Notes: generated by a model not told the origin, from the sequence alone. A DNA stretch of 64,000 nucleotides from Mallotus nudiflorus (GCA_947683625.1 CANTUR010000837.1:682001-746000); one strand, 5' to 3'; shown: positions 1 through 12,826, counted from the stretch's first letter. Numbers and translations: made by a program.

Positions 1-149
1 TATAGAAAGCTCGACACAGAGCTAAAGTAACTATTATTATACACTTCCTTGCGGTTTTTAATATTCTGATATTACTCCAGGAAAAGAAATTACTTAGACA
101 ATAAACAATATCGTTCCGATTGTGCTAGCTTTACGTAATTATGAGATGG

Positions 150-763
150 TTACTTGGATTTGCTAGACTCTTCCTCTCCTCCTTGTGTTCCTCTTAAATC
201 AAAAGTTTTCACTTTGAAGAGTTCATTCTTTAACTCTGAATCAATGGGTTTGAATCGCTTTTGCGGTGGTTTATAACATTCCTCGTCGTCGTCATCATCA
301 TCATAATCACCACTTTAATATTCATCATCTTCATTCTCCTGCTCTTCTCTTTCTCCTCCACATCACTCTTGTCATCATCGCTGTCATCATCTATCTCTTT
401 GTGTTCAAAGAATGTCCTATGGAACTCGGAATTTGCAGGAAGTATTCTAAACAGAACTGAGAAACGTCTAATTATGTAGTCCTCCACACTTTCGCTTGGA
501 ACTTTGTCAACTGTAATGCCTTCAACTGTTCCCGAAAGCTCTCTAAGTTTCTCTTCTTGGACACCAACAGGAAGATCTTTGAATAACATAATCGCTTTGT
601 GGGATGAGGATGATCCAAATAATTCTTCCGAATGTTCAAAGCCTGGAGTACCATCATCACCTCGGAGCATAGATTTTGGCAACTTCGTTTCCTCCATTTC
701 TTCATGTGTTTTGAAATCTTCTTGGCTATTACCACAGCCATCCTGATGGTTGTCCTTCGACAT
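150..763 (-). pseudogene. Acidic-protein gene, copy A (frameshifted)
   Basis: I do not recognise the family. From ATG at 763 an open frame of 177 codons runs to a stop at 230. The first ~140 residues are a hydrophilic N-terminus, a conserved block around LFKDLPVGVQEEKLREL, then FFEHKEIDDD and an Asp/Glu-rich stretch. Near 341-352 the frame appears to slip: afterwards the track reads an odd Met-rich tail, while another frame reads an Asp run and then FDLRGTQGGEEE, ending at TAA (150-152). That second frame and its stop are matched in the copy at 15216-15756, so it is probably the original C-terminus. A TAA at about 315-317 also interrupts it. Either the gene is a young pseudogene or it now encodes a protein with a replaced tail. 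No signal peptide or membrane segment is visible. Confidence 0.55.
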
Positions 764-1556
<793 letters not shown>

Positions 1557-1604
1557 TATTAGTATCTAGAATTCATTATACTCGAATTAGTTCGGTTCAA
1601 TTAA

Positions 1605-2235
1605 AATGAGAATCTTTCGCATACTGGTTCGGCAATAGGCTCTCCTAAGATTTTTGGTGCAGGTGGAGTCTTTCGCAATTCTTGAAGTTATGTTAAAGGA
1701 TCTTTTGCTTTTAACACAGGTACTTCTTCTGATTATATTGCTGAATTAAAAGCTGTTATATTTTCTATCCACAAGGCTAAGGAGTTGGATTGGTGTAATT
1801 TGTGGATTGAATGTGATTCCACTTGGGTAGTGCACTTACTTCATTCTTGTTCTCCTCCATGGAATGTTCAACATCAGTGTGATTCCTGATTGGCTAATTT
1901 GCAAAGCTTATGTGAGTTGGTTTCCCATATTTATCGTAAGGGTAATGTAATGGCAAACAAATTAGCTAAATTTGGTGTCCATCAATAGGATATGCATTGG
2001 TAGACTTCTCCTAATTTTTGTTCTCAACTTCTTTTTGAAGATTTTAGCTTCATTGAATGGTTTCGTTTCTGTTGAGCCTTTGTTTCTTGTTTGTAATCTT
2101 TTTCATGTACTCTTATTTATTTTAATAATATTTTGAGCTGTTTTAGATAATGAGAGTGCTAAAATTGTCTCAACCTAGTTGGGATTATTGGGTGCAGTCA
2201 CAAATATTTGGCCTCAATCTTTAATGAAAAAACTA
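1605..2235 (+). mobile_element. 5'-truncated LINE fragment: RNase H-like domain plus 3' tail
   Basis: Translation, with stops, gives a plant LINE-type C-terminal RNase H (RVT_3) domain: GAGGVFRN, then an AELKAV block, a WIECDS block around 1799-1825 and a YRKGNVMANKLAK block around 1932-1970, ending in a FEDFSFIEW-like tail. These correspond to the successive acidic motifs of the RNase H fold. At least two in-frame stops (after FRN and after CDS) show it is dead. The 3' part is non-coding and ends near an A-rich stretch at about 2223-2235. No reverse transcriptase lies upstream, so it is a typical 5'-truncated copy. Confidence 0.75.
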
Positions 2236-2537
2236 AAGTGAGAGTCAACGACAGCATCTTTTTAAGTTTTTTATTTTTATATATTGTTATATTATTGGAG
2301 GGATAATTATCTACCAATGCAAAGAGATATACTTGAAAACTATATGGAAATTTGAAACTAGATCAAGATCTCAGAACATGAATTTTTGGATCAATTTCAT
2401 AGCAAAAGAAATTATAAAAAAGAGAAATGAAAATCAACACCTTCCTCTAAGAGATAAGATTGAATCAAACAAAAAGATCAAAATCATGCTTCAGCCAAGT
2501 ATCAATCACTATGCAATGGGCAAGATAGCCTGCAAAC

Positions 2538-2576
<39 letters not shown>

Positions 2577-3410
2577 AGTCATTTAACCATTTAGGTTAGG
2601 GCTCACTGGCATTACCCTATAATTATATAGAGAAACCCTTGTTTTGCAAGTGCAGTATCAAAAGAAAAGCCAAGAATATAAATACGTAGAGATTGCGACA
2701 GAGAGAAGTGAGAAATGTCTAACGCCAACAATCTACAAAGGACAGAGGAAACATCTCATCCTGCGGCAACAACCTCTATAACTACAGGAAAAATAGGGCT
2801 ACAGCAAGCAAGTGTGTAGCTACAAGACCAGAACATTAACCACCAACAAAGATTGATGCACAGGAACCAAAAGTTAAGTAGAACATATATTCAATTGCGC
2901 AACGAACTTTAGAGCAAGGTCCTGCAAATTCTTAAAGAAATTAATTACTTAACTATTTTTCCTGTAACTAATTTTTAGTGATGAAATAAAATCTGCTAGC
3001 AATGTTTTATTTTTTTATAAATATATAATTTTATTAATTTTTTTGTGAGTGGAAAAACAATTTGGCAAAGAATGAAGTGATGAGCCAGTGAGTGACAAGT
3101 CAAGTAGTAAATATTCTCTAAAGATATGCTAAGGTGTATGATTCGAGTTCTACTATTATCGATTTAAAAGTCTATTGATGCAAATTATTATGACCTCAAA
3201 AAAAATAAAGAATGAATTGATCGCATCGAGAAATTAAGATACAAGATGAAAAGAAAAACAACCTAATCAAATATGAGAACTTGAAAAATAGAAATAATAG
3301 CTAATAGAAACATGAAACAAAAAAAGGCGATGGGAACACCATTAGGCCAGCAACAACATAAACAGAAGTAGATTAAATGATAAATAGCAGAAATGAACTT
3401 CAATAATAAT
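2236..3410. other. Spacer with a short (AT)n tract
   Basis: AT-rich DNA with no recognisable gene. It contains an AT microsatellite at 2541-2573. A short open frame upstream of it (2333-2599) has no family features and runs into the repeat. Confidence 0.5.
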
Positions 3411-4605
3411 TGATGATTGTGTGTGTTTTGCATTAATTCTTTAGGTTGACTTTTTTATGTTTTCTTAGATTATTTGTTTGTTTAGGTTGATTTTTATTTG
3501 TTTAGTTTAGTTTTTAGTTTTTACCTGTGTTTTGTAGGTTAGAGGTGTTAATTGATGGAAAAGGACACTTTAGAATGCAATTTGGCGTTGTGGAGTCTGC
3601 GGCCGTTGCATAGAGGTTCTGATGTTGTAGGATTTTGTGCACGGAAGGGAAGGGGAGGTGTTATTGCTGCCATCACAGCCGAAAGACACAAAGAAGAAGC
3701 TTATATTCTGCTGCAATCGTATCGAGAAGGCTGTGATTGCAGCTGACCCTGAGTTGGTATTTTTACGCGTTCTAGCGAAGTATTTTCAGGGGCTTTGTGG
3801 TCTTTTAAGTGGGACTATATATTGATCATTTTCAGAGCCATTTGGAAAGGAGAAGACCCCAGAAGAAAGCGCAAGAACGCTAGAGTAAAATTAAAGAATA
3901 TTGAAGAGGCAATTGAAGATTCGAGACATCTTGTTTTTACTCGCTTTTTACTATTCTTTATTTTTGTAACTTCCATGAGTTTAACTTGCGTTTATTTTGG
4001 ATTGGATTTTATTATGTTTGATTAGATTTTTCATTTGTTAGGAATTTAGAACATGAATTGAGTTCATTTCAATTATTTTCATCTTTGATTTCTTGCATAT
4101 TGTAATCTTGATTTTAATTGTGTTGAAACTTGATCACCATTGACTTATTTAAGGGAAGGTTTATAGATTGATAAATCATATTCCTTGTAGAGTTAAAAGC
4201 ATAAATTTCATTTTATTGATTGGCGGAGACATTATTAATGGTGAAATTCTTGATTAGGTGAATTTATAAATTCTTAATTTTGAAGTAAGTATTCTTAAAT
4301 TTCAATGAGAATTAGGTTTGGATGTTTTAAATTCAAATTGCGAATTAGTTTAATTAACTCTTGAGAAAGGTTAATTAAGGTTTTAGAAAACATAAGTTGT
4401 TGGATAATCAATTGATTACTTATTTAAATGATTGAATGATTGTGATTCGTCCAATAATTCCAAACAAAATTTCTACACCTATAGTTTATTTATTTGTTGA
4501 TTGATTTCTTTATTCTTAATTTAGATTTCTTGAGTTTTAATTAGTTTAGTTCATAAAACAAGATTAGTGAATAGGTGGTTAGACTTAAATTCCATGTGGG
4601 ACAAC
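3411..4605 (+). mobile_element. Ty3/gypsy-like solo LTR, left part (split by LINE)
   Basis: The segment begins TGATGATTG. It carries an LTR-like promoter (TATATATTG near 3817-3825) followed by a purine-rich leader around 3848-3890, then runs into text ending ccatgtgggacaac. That style resembles the 3' half of Athila/Tat-type LTRs. It stops at the oligo-T end of the LINE (4606) and resumes at 14905, where the piece ends TCATCA, the inverse of the TGATGA start. The flanks are ATAAT (3406-3410) and ACAAT (14955-14959), a 5-bp target duplication with one mismatch. The rejoined length is about 1.25 kb. No primer-binding site or polyprotein follows, so a solo LTR is the best reading; the exact lineage is inference. 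Confidence 0.5.
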
Positions 4606-6078
4606 TTTTTTTTTTTTTTTTTTGATAAGCAAACGAACTTTTTATTTCATTGTGAGGGGAAAAACCACTTGATAGAGTCTCCGGTGATGAAAAAACCCCT
4701 CCCTAGATCAAAGCAAAAGAAAAACACACTGGTTTCAAAATAAAACAGAGCAGCAAAATCCTAAACCAAAGCAAAAGAAAAACAGAAACCTGCAGAACAC
4801 AAGAACAGACCCAAGTACAAGAAAGAAAAAGACAATTAGATACAAAAGACAGCATTAATTAAACCATCACCAAAATTAAGAAAGCCAAGAGCAGAAAAGA
4901 AGGACCCAACAATAGCCACTAGAACAAACCACCCATATACATCAGATTCCACCGTGCATAATAGAAGCTCTCTTCGACTTAGCGCTTGAATGAATTCAAT
5001 CTGAGGACTGAAGAAGATCAATTGCCAAACACTGGAAAGATGAAGAAAGCGCTTTACGCCAAGCAGTAACTCTAAAAAAATTAATTTCTAAACTTTGAAC
5101 TTGGAAACATCTTTGACTTCAAAAAGAACTTCATTTCAGTGAAGCCAAATTGGCCAAATAATAGCGTAGTACAAGCACATCCAAAACTGAGACTGAATAT
5201 AACCAGAAGCAAAATACTGCCATTGCTGAAAGAATAATAAAATATTCTTTGGAACCACCACTTGAATACCCCACCAATTGCAAAAGAAACGCCACACTGA
5301 CTAGCTAGAAGAATAATGTAACAATAATAAGTGATCAGTTGTTTCACCAAAACAACCACAAAAAACACAGACATTGCTAGCTAAAGGGCATAATCCAATC
5401 AGAAAAAGTTGATCCCTTGTAGGAAGCTTATCTAACATCGCAAACCAAAGAAAGAGCTTAATCTTAGCCGGAGATAAATTTAACCAAATGTCAGGCATGA
5501 TCACTTGGTCATGAAATGCAATAATCCTCATAACCTCTGGGTACATGCTACTAACAGAAAATGGCCTATTAGTAGAAGCCTTCCACACAACCCGATCTTT
5601 ATTCACCAAAGAGAGAGACACTTGATGAAGAATAAGAAGCATAGCCTGAAAATCTTTGTACTCCACCTCATTCAGTTCCCCAATCCAATGAAAATGCCAA
5701 AACCAACCATCATCATGATACACTCCAAAACTAGAAATAGAATCCCAAGGCTATGTCGAAAGAGAAAAAAGATTCGGAAAAAGATACTTAAAACAACCAT
5801 TAGAAATCCATGGATCATGCCAAAAAAAAAAAAATAGAATGACCATCACCCACTTTAAAAGAGAAGCAATTCAACAACACAATACTAAAGTGATCATTGT
5901 CTAAAATCACTTTAGAAACATCCCGCCAAATCATAGAGCAATGCTAAGAGGTAGAGAGAAAAACATTATCAATCCTACTTACTAAATATTTCTGATGGAT
6001 TATGCTCACCCAAAGAGAATTCTTGTCATCCTATAAGTGTCATAGCCATTTAGTTAGCAAAGTTCGATTATGAATATC
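4606..6078 (-). mobile_element. LINE retrotransposon, 3' part (zf-RVT region, poly-A end)
   Basis: The element is on the minus strand; its poly-A tail appears as 18 T at 4606-4623. The frame 5301-5723 carries the LINE zf-RVT domain: SPAKIKLFLWFAMLDKLPTR, then CVFCGCFGETTDHLLLHC-like zinc-ligand residues. Towards 6078 the sequence reads into the C-terminal part of the reverse-transcriptase polyprotein (HNRTLLTKW). Stops and frameshifts are frequent. It is interrupted exactly at a GATAT (ATATC) duplication by the TRIM-copia unit and continues at 13077, where the split codons rejoin in frame when one copy of the 5 bp is removed. Confidence 0.85.
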
Positions 6079-6452
6079 TGTCACGGGACCATTACCTTCT
6101 CCCCAAAAGACTAGCCATTAAGGTGTGCAGCGTCCCCATTTATAAGTCCAAGATTTTTTCCACAACTTTTAAATGTGGGATTTGTGACATTCTACCCCAC
6201 CTGATTGTACAACGCCCTTGTTGCATCGGCTCCTTACCCAATGGAGGAGAGGGACCCACCTGGTCTGGACCAACCTTGATCCTGATGTCTCTTGTGAGGG
6301 TCCCACATTGGAGAAAAATAGGGTTGGCTCTGATATCACTTGTTATGAGACCATTACCCTCTCCCCAAAAGACTAGCCTATTAGGGTGTGCAATGTCCCC
6401 ATTTATAAGCCCAAGACTTCCCCCACAACTTTCCAATGTGGGATTTGTGACA
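6079..6452 (-). mobile_element. TRIM (terminal-repeat retrotransposon in miniature)
   Basis: Two direct repeats of 111-112 bp (6079-6189 and 6341-6452) flank a 151-bp interior. Both have TG...CA ends on the minus strand (TGTCACAAATCCC...). Two bases inside the minus-strand 5' repeat lies TGATATCAGAGCC, a near match to the initiator-Met tRNA primer-binding site (plus-strand 6326-6338). A purine tract (aggtggggtagaa) precedes the other repeat. There is no coding capacity. The repeats differ at about 14 positions, nearly all transitions, plus one indel, so it is not recent. The outer left boundary abuts ATATC (6074-6078), but no copy of that target follows at 6453; see the copia entry. Confidence 0.85.
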
Positions 6453-6460
6453 TTAAAAAA

Positions 6461-6716
6461 TGTTGAGTTGTTTCTGCTTAGTCATTATTTTGTTGCTTAC
6501 TCAAATAAAATCCCTACTCTTCAGGGTGATTTTTTCTGTTATGTTGTTTAGTCCTTCCATGTCTCTAGGAGTTGTTAGACATGGGTTGCTTTTTTCTTGT
6601 TCAGTTTGTTATGTAAGGCTATTTATATAGCCAACACTTTTTAGCTTGAAATACATATACAGCCTTTTCATTCTCAATATTTTGTTTGCAAGTTTTTTTC
6701 TTTTTGTTTTTTAACA
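6461..6716 (+). repeat. 5' LTR of the first copia element
   Basis: 256 bp, TGTTGAG...TTAACA, clearly the same sequence as 12827-13076 with scattered substitutions and small T-run length differences. The shared text includes ccttccatgtctctaggag. Confidence 0.93.
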
Positions 6717-6718
6717 CT

Positions 6719-6730
6719 TGATATTAGAGC
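6719..6730 (+). promoter_or_regulatory. Primer-binding site, initiator Met tRNA
   Basis: TGATATTAGAGC, two bases after the LTR, against the usual TGGTATCAGAGC; both differences are transitions. Confidence 0.8.
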
Positions 6731-6775
6731 CTCCTCATGAGGCCTGATTAAAATTTAAAGCAGCAATCTTCAAAA

Positions 6776-7615
6776 ATGACAACAGAGAATTCATTTGTGC
6801 AACTATCAATTCCAAAATTTAATGGGCATTATGATCATTGGGCAATGCTTATGGAAAATTTTCTGCGTTCAAAAAAATATTGGGGCTTAATAGAGAATGG
6901 AATTTCTGCTGTGGCAAAAGGTGCAACTCTTACAGATGCTCAGAGAAAGACAATTGAAGATAAAAAAACTAAGAGATTTGAAAGCGAAGAACTATCTTTT
7001 TCAAGCATTAGATTGTTCAATCTTAGAAACGATCCTTAGCAATGACACAATAAAGAACATATGGGATTCCATGAAGCAAAAATATCAAGGAACAACTCGT
7101 GTCAAGCGTGCACGGCTGCAAGCACTTTGTAAAGAATTTAAAATTCTCCCCATGAAGGCAGGAGAAACTGTAAACGAGTATTTTGCTCGAACGCTTGCAA
7201 TAGTAAATAAAATAAAAGCAAATGGTGAGAACAAAGGAGATGTAGTTTTCGTTGAAAAGATTTTGAGATTTATGACTCCCAAATTTAATTATGTTGTCTG
7301 TTCTATTGAGGAGTCCAAAGATATAGACACCTTGACCATTGACGAGTTGTAAAGTAGCTTGCTTGTACATGAACAACGTATGAGTACTCACATTGAAGAA
7401 GAACATGCTTTGAAGATCACTCATGGAGATCATCCAGGAGGAAACAGTCTAGGTCGTGGAAGTTTTAGAGGAAGAGGATAGGGACAAGGCAAACCAAACT
7501 TTATTAAAACTACAGTAGAGTGTTACAACTGTCACAAACTTGGGGCATTTTCAATGGGAATGTCCAAGTAAGCAAAAAGAAGCACACTATGCAGAGTCAC
7601 ACTAAGAGCTGTTAC
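6776..7615 (+). pseudogene. copia gag (frameshifted)
   Basis: Starts MTTENSFVQLSIPKFNGHYD, the typical N-terminus of copia gag proteins (UBN2-type capsid). The frame slips near 6975-7000 and continues in another frame with WDSMKQKYQGTTRVKRARLQ and the ETVNEYFARTLAIVNKI capsid block to a TAA at 7350. Beyond it come LLVHEQRM, a Gly/Arg-rich stretch and a zinc-knuckle remnant (CYNCHKLG...FQWECPS) near 7520-7570, again with frame changes. In a working element gag coats the RNA; here it cannot be made whole. Confidence 0.85.
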
Positions 7616-7617
7616 TG

Positions 7618-8880
7618 ATGGCTTACACAAATGAGAACAAAGACAATAAAGAAGATACATGGTTCTTTGACTTAGGATGCAACAATCATATGTGTGGAAA
7701 GAGGGAATATTTTTCAAATCTAAATGAGAGTTTCAGAGATTCGGTGAAGCTAGGAAACAACACAAGTTTGGCAATAATAGGAAAGGGAAACATTAGGATG
7801 TAGGTGAATGGAAAAACACAGATTATTACAGAAGTGTTTTATATGCCAGAGTTAAAAAATAACTTATTGAGCATTGGACAATTACAGGAAAAGGGGATTA
7901 CTGTCATGTTTCAACATGGAAGGTGTAAAGTGTTCCATCATGAGAAAGGGTTGATCATGGATATGAAGATGTCTGTAAATTGAATGTTTATTCTACAAGT
8001 AATATCTCAACCACTAGCATTTGTTTGTTTCAACTCAATTGTTGAGGATAAGAAGCATCTTTGGCATTGCAGGTATGGACACTTAAGCTTTACCGGATTA
8101 AAAAATATTCAAAAAAAGCAAATGGTGAATGGTTTTCCTCAACTAAAGTCTTCTTCTAGGTTGTGCAAAGATTGTTTAGTGGGAAAACAACAACGGGGTT
8201 CATTTCCAAAGCAAAGCACCTGGAGAGCTTCACAAATTCTTCAGTTAATACATACTGACATCTGTGAACTGATCAAACTGAGCTCCAACAACAATAAAAG
8301 GTATTTGCTTACCTTTACTGAAGATTTCAGTAGAAAAACATGGGTTTTCTTTCTAACAAAGAAATCTGAAGCCATTGATATTTTTAAAAGGTTTAAAATC
8401 CATATTGAAAAGGACATAAATAAATCAATTAAAGGCTTGCACACTGATGAAGGAGGTGAATTTACATCACAAGAATTTAATGAATTTTATGAAGAGAATG
8501 GTATACACAGACAGTTGATAGCTCCATACACGCCACAACAAAATAGAGTAATAAAATGAAAGAACATAACCATTATGAATATGGTACACATTATGATTTC
8601 ATAAAAGAAGATTCCTAAATCCTTTTGGCCTAAAGCAGTAAACTGGATAGTGCATGTCTTGAATCGAAGTCTAACTTTGGCTATAAAAAATAAGACACCA
8701 GAAGAAGCCTGAAGTAGAGCCAAGCCCTCAGTTGATTATTTTAGAGTTTTTGGTTGTCTTTCTCATGTTCAAGTACCTGATAATAAAAGAACAAAGCTGG
8801 ATGATAAAAGTTTAAGTTGTGTTTTATTGGGAGTTTGTGAAGAGTCAAAGGCTTATCGACTTTATGATCCAATTTTATAG
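7618..8880 (+). pseudogene. copia protease and integrase (degenerate)
   Basis: The protease begins in TWFFDLGCNNHMCG; the catalytic Asp-Ser/Thr-Gly is now Asp-Leu-Gly, which should abolish activity. The pre-integrase zinc region follows (LWHCRYGHL ... CKDCLVGKQQRGSF, ligands intact), then the integrase core: HTDICEL (first Asp), LHTDEGGEF (second Asp). The Glu of the DDE triad would lie at about 8550, but the sequence there reads QNRVIK followed by a stop, so the Glu is missing. Further stops occur at 7801, 7981, 8557 and 8878. Confidence 0.85.
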
Positions 8881-9112
8881 AGGCCGAGATGTTATGTTCA
8901 AAGAAGACAAAGGTTAGGATTGGGAAGAAATATAAAGAAGCAATTGTTTGTGATTTGGAATGGAGTGATCAAGAAGAGGAAGTAGCTGAGTTTGATGGGA
9001 ATGAGGGAGAACCTAATCTTTATGCTAATATAAAAGAAGGGTTCTCTGTTCTTTAGTTGAGGGAAGCTCACCTAGTTCAGCTGAAAGAAGGAGTAGGAGA
9101 CCATAAATTTGG

Positions 9113-10600
9113 ATGCAAGACTATGAATCAGGAGAAGGACTTTATGAAGAAAAAAATGAAACTCAGTTGGCTATGTTTGTAACTGCTGATCCCATCCATT
9201 TTAAAGATGCTATCCAAAGTGAGAAATGGAGGAAAGCCATGGACATAGAAATAGAATCAATTAGAAGGAATAGAACATGGGAATTAATAGAATTACCTGA
9301 AGGTGGAAAGAAAATTGGAGTGAAGTGGGTTTACAATACCAAATTTAATAAGAATGGAGAAGTAGATAAGTACAAGGTAAGGCTTATAGTAAAGGGATAT
9401 TCACAGTAACAAGGGGTAGATTATACTGAAGTATTCACACCGATGGCAAATATGGAAACAATTCATTTGGTGTTGGCTCTTACAACCTAAAAAGGATAGG
9501 ACATCTATCAGCTTGACGTAAAATCCGTATTTCTATATGGTGAGCTAAATGAAGAAGTTTTTGTTGAGCAACCTTATGGTTATGTGCAAAAAGGATATGA
9601 ACACAAGGTTTATAAATTGAAGAAAGCACTTTACAGGCTTAAGCAAGTGCCATATGCCTGGTACAACCGTTTAGAAGCTTTTTCCATGAAAGAAGGTTTT
9701 GAGAAATATGATTATGAGCATACTCTCTTCATCAAGACAAGAAAAGAAAGCAAAATTTTAATCATAAGTCTGTATGTTGATGATTTGATTTTTACTAGAA
9801 ATGGCGATTTGATGGTCTCTGAGTTTAAAAACTCCATGAAGTATGAATTTGAGATGACTAAACTTGGCAAAATGAGGTATTTTCTAGGTCTTGAAGTTCT
9901 GTAAAATTCTAGTGGTGTGTTTATTAGTCAAAAGAAATATGCATTGGAGGTGTTGCAAAGGTTTGGAATGGATGGAAGCAACTTAGTCCAAAATCCGATT
10001 GTTCCAGGTAGTAAGCTCATGAAGGATGAAGAGGGAGTCAAAGTAGATAAGACTTATTTCAAACAGATTGTTGGCAATCTCATATACTTTACAACTACTC
10101 GCCTAGATGTGATGTTCGTAGTAGGTATTATTAGCAGGTATATGGAGAATCCAACTGAGCTTCATCTGCAAATGGCGAAGAGGGTGCTGAGATATTTGAA
10201 GGGAATGGTGGATTTTGGAATTTTCTATAAAAAGGGAGGAAATAGTGCGCTTATAGCTTACACAGACAGTGATTATGTGGGAGACTTAGAAGATCGAAAA
10301 AGCACATCAAGTTATGTTTTTTTATTGAGCTCAGCAGTTGTATCTTGGCTATCGAAAAAATAACCTATTGTAAGTCTATCTACCACAGAGGTTGAATTTA
10401 TTGTTGTGGCTTCATATGCATGTCAGGCAATATGGTTAAAAAGAGTGTTGGATATTTTAGGTTTGAATCAAGATAAAACTACTATTATTCACTGTGATAG
10501 TAGTTCTACAATCAAGTTGTCAAAGAACCCAGTAATGCATGGTCGTAGTAAACATATAGATGTGCGTTTTCATTTTCTTTAGGAGCTCTCAAAAGCTAGT
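9113..10600 (+). pseudogene. copia reverse transcriptase and RNase H (degenerate)
   Basis: The reverse transcriptase starts at the W-R-KAMD block (WRKAMDIEIESIRRNRTWEL) and includes GVKWVYNTKFN, LKKALYRLKQVPYAWY and the catalytic YVDD at about 9774-9785, all intact. Stops at 9407, 9488 and 9902 break the frame. RNase H follows (TDSDYVGDLEDRKSTSSYVF; later LSTTEVEF and SKHIDVRFHF). The RNase H tail is cut at 10600 by the solo LTR and resumes at 12667 with GAVELVYYS and DIMTKPL. Confidence 0.88.
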
Positions 10601-12661
10601 TATAGACGGCAGGGTTCAGCACGTGTCTAAGATTTTAGCAATCGTGACACTATTTAAGCTCAGGGCTCTATAGAATACACTAACCACTGTCACAAAGACA
10701 TGGCATGGAGATGAGGAGTTGCCACCCAGGATAATAACTGGGACAAATCGAAAAGGTGGTACTCGATTCCCTAAAAGAAAGCTAGCACCATAACCAGGAG
10801 ATTCTGGATAGGGAATATCAACTTCTTTCAATCTTGTGTTCATTTAGAATTACTTTATGAATTATTATCTTATTCTCTATTTACATGCAATTTCATATAA
10901 ACCCTAAAAACAATCGACTCCAAGATAAACTAGTCATGAAATATACAAGTAAATAATGCATTCAACAAATCACATAACCCCTAAGTTAGTCTAATCTACA
11001 TGGATTTTAAATAAATGAGTTAAATCTACATGTTTAAAATTATAAGTGAACCTAAAGACTTAATTCCTTTTGATTTTAATTAAATGAACTTAAGTATACT
11101 TATTTTAATAAAAATGGGCCTAAATCTACAAATTATGGAATATTTAAATTAGTGGGCCTAATTCTATATGTTTTAATTAAATGGTGATCTTAAATTTACA
11201 AATTATGAAAAAAGCTTAAATTAAGTGGGCTAAGTCTAAATTAATTAAATTAAATTAGGTGGTTCAATGTCTAATTAACTAAATAGGCCTAAGGATATTT
11301 CTAATCTAAAATCTAATTAATTATGGACCTAAAAATATTTTTTAATTAATTAAACCTAATTAATTATTAAGTGAGATGGGCTAAAAGAATTACCTAAACT
11401 TAAATAAATAAATCAAGACCTAAAATGGGCTTAAGGCCCCAAAAGCACATAAAAATAATAAATAGGCTCAAAAACAAATAAAAACATAAAAAAACAATTA
11501 AATAAGATCAAACAAATAATTAAATTAATCCTTACTAAAACCTTAATTTTTATTAACATGCAACTTAAATTAATCTACTTCCTCCATTGATTTTAAATAA
11601 TTACCTAATTGAAACCTAATTTTACTAACCAATTAAATAAAAAATAAACAAACAACCATACATGTAATTTTATTACTCCCACTATTGGGGCTGTTACATT
11701 AATTCATAAAACAATTAATAAAATAAAAATACAGCAACAAATAAAAATAAAAGTAAAACCCTAGAAACTAAGTCTTTGTGAGGCTTTATCCATAACTTCC
11801 ACGGACTTCTCATGAATTCATCCCTCTCACATGGTCATCATGCGTTTTCCTCCATAATCACCACACAAAAAATAAGATAAAATAATAATTAATGAATAAA
11901 TTATGATAATAACTTGAAAGAATAACAATATGAAAAAAAAAACAAATAGACAAATAAATAAATAATAAGAAGATGATGATATGATTATGAATGATTTATG
12001 GTACTCCTCATATTAGTAGTTTACCGTTCTTGATAAATCTTTCAATCTTACTCTTCAAAATTCTGAACGAATCTTGAATTAATTGTTAATAAAAGGAATT
12101 TTTGTAAAAAATTCAAAAGAAAATCATGTTTCCTTCTTCCTCCCTTTTTTTCTTCTTTCTCTTTTTTTCTCTTCACCGTTTTTCTTTTTTTCTCTCCTTT
12201 CCCCCTTCTTTATATAATGAAATTAGGAAGTCTAACCCCAATCCTAATATGATTCTAATTCCTAAAATATAAGATTACTACTTAAAATTATATTTAAGAA
12301 TTTTAAATTAGTTAGGACTTAATTAATTAGGAATTTTAAACCAATTAAGACTGAATTAAAAAAAATAGAGAAACGGAAGAATTCAATTCCAACAAGGATT
12401 GTGTAATTCCAATTGGAATTATGGAATTCTGACATATAATTTTCTTAACATTTAATTACAAAAAGGTCCTTGGAAGAATTTAAATTTTTCAATTAGGTCC
12501 TAAAAAAACCTTACAATTTAGTCCCTAAAAACATTGAATCCTTCCTTTAAAAGTTGCATTTAAACCCTTAGAATTTTTAAAGATTAAGTATCGAAGACAT
12601 TTTCATCACTAGAGTCCTTTGTTGCATCCATAACACATCATCCCGAAATTGGACGTCTACA
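10601..12661 (-). mobile_element. Solo LTR (2.06 kb) inserted in the copia element
   Basis: On the minus strand it begins TGTAGACGTCC and ends GCCGTCTATA (CA changed to TA). It is flanked by CTAGT (10596-10600) and CTGGT (12662-12666), a 5-bp duplication with one mismatch, and removing it restores the copia RNase H tail. A TATATAAAG box on the minus strand near 12209-12218, followed by a long purine-rich leader (the CT-rich tract 12128-12206 on the plus strand), supports LTR identity and orientation. There are no internal coding or primer sites. It is probably Ty3/gypsy by length; lineage not determined. Confidence 0.75.
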
Positions 12662-12666
12662 CTGGT

Positions 12667-12826
12667 GCTGTAGAATTAGTTTATTATAGCATACTAGAGC
12701 AATTAGTTGATATAATGACAAAGCCTTTGAAGCTAGATGTCTTCTTAAAGTTGAGAGCGTCATTAGGAGTTTGCTCTAAAAGTGATATAAACTAATGCTT
12801 AAGGCATTCAGTTTAAGGGAGGAAAA
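12667..12826 (+). pseudogene. copia RNase H tail and polypurine tract
   Basis: Reads GAVELVYYSILEQLVDIMTKPL, the standard C-terminal end of copia polyproteins, displaced from its upstream half by the solo LTR. A purine tract (aagggaggaaaa, 12815-12826) abuts the 3' LTR and would prime plus-strand DNA synthesis. Confidence 0.88.

Noticed and set aside
261..479. Plus-strand frames rich in His or hydrophobic residues
   Set aside because: They are shadows of the acidic minus-strand gene (Asp codons read in reverse).
4836..5374. Small frames with membrane-like segments
   Set aside because: They are frames of the LINE 3' end, not separate genes.
6123..6551. 142-codon plus-strand frame and 98-codon minus-strand frame over 6123-6551
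   Set aside because: Both lie across the TRIM repeats and the copia LTR start; they have no domain features.
10616..10843. 75-codon minus-strand frame
   Set aside because: Inside the solo LTR; no conserved features and it ends in LTR sequence.
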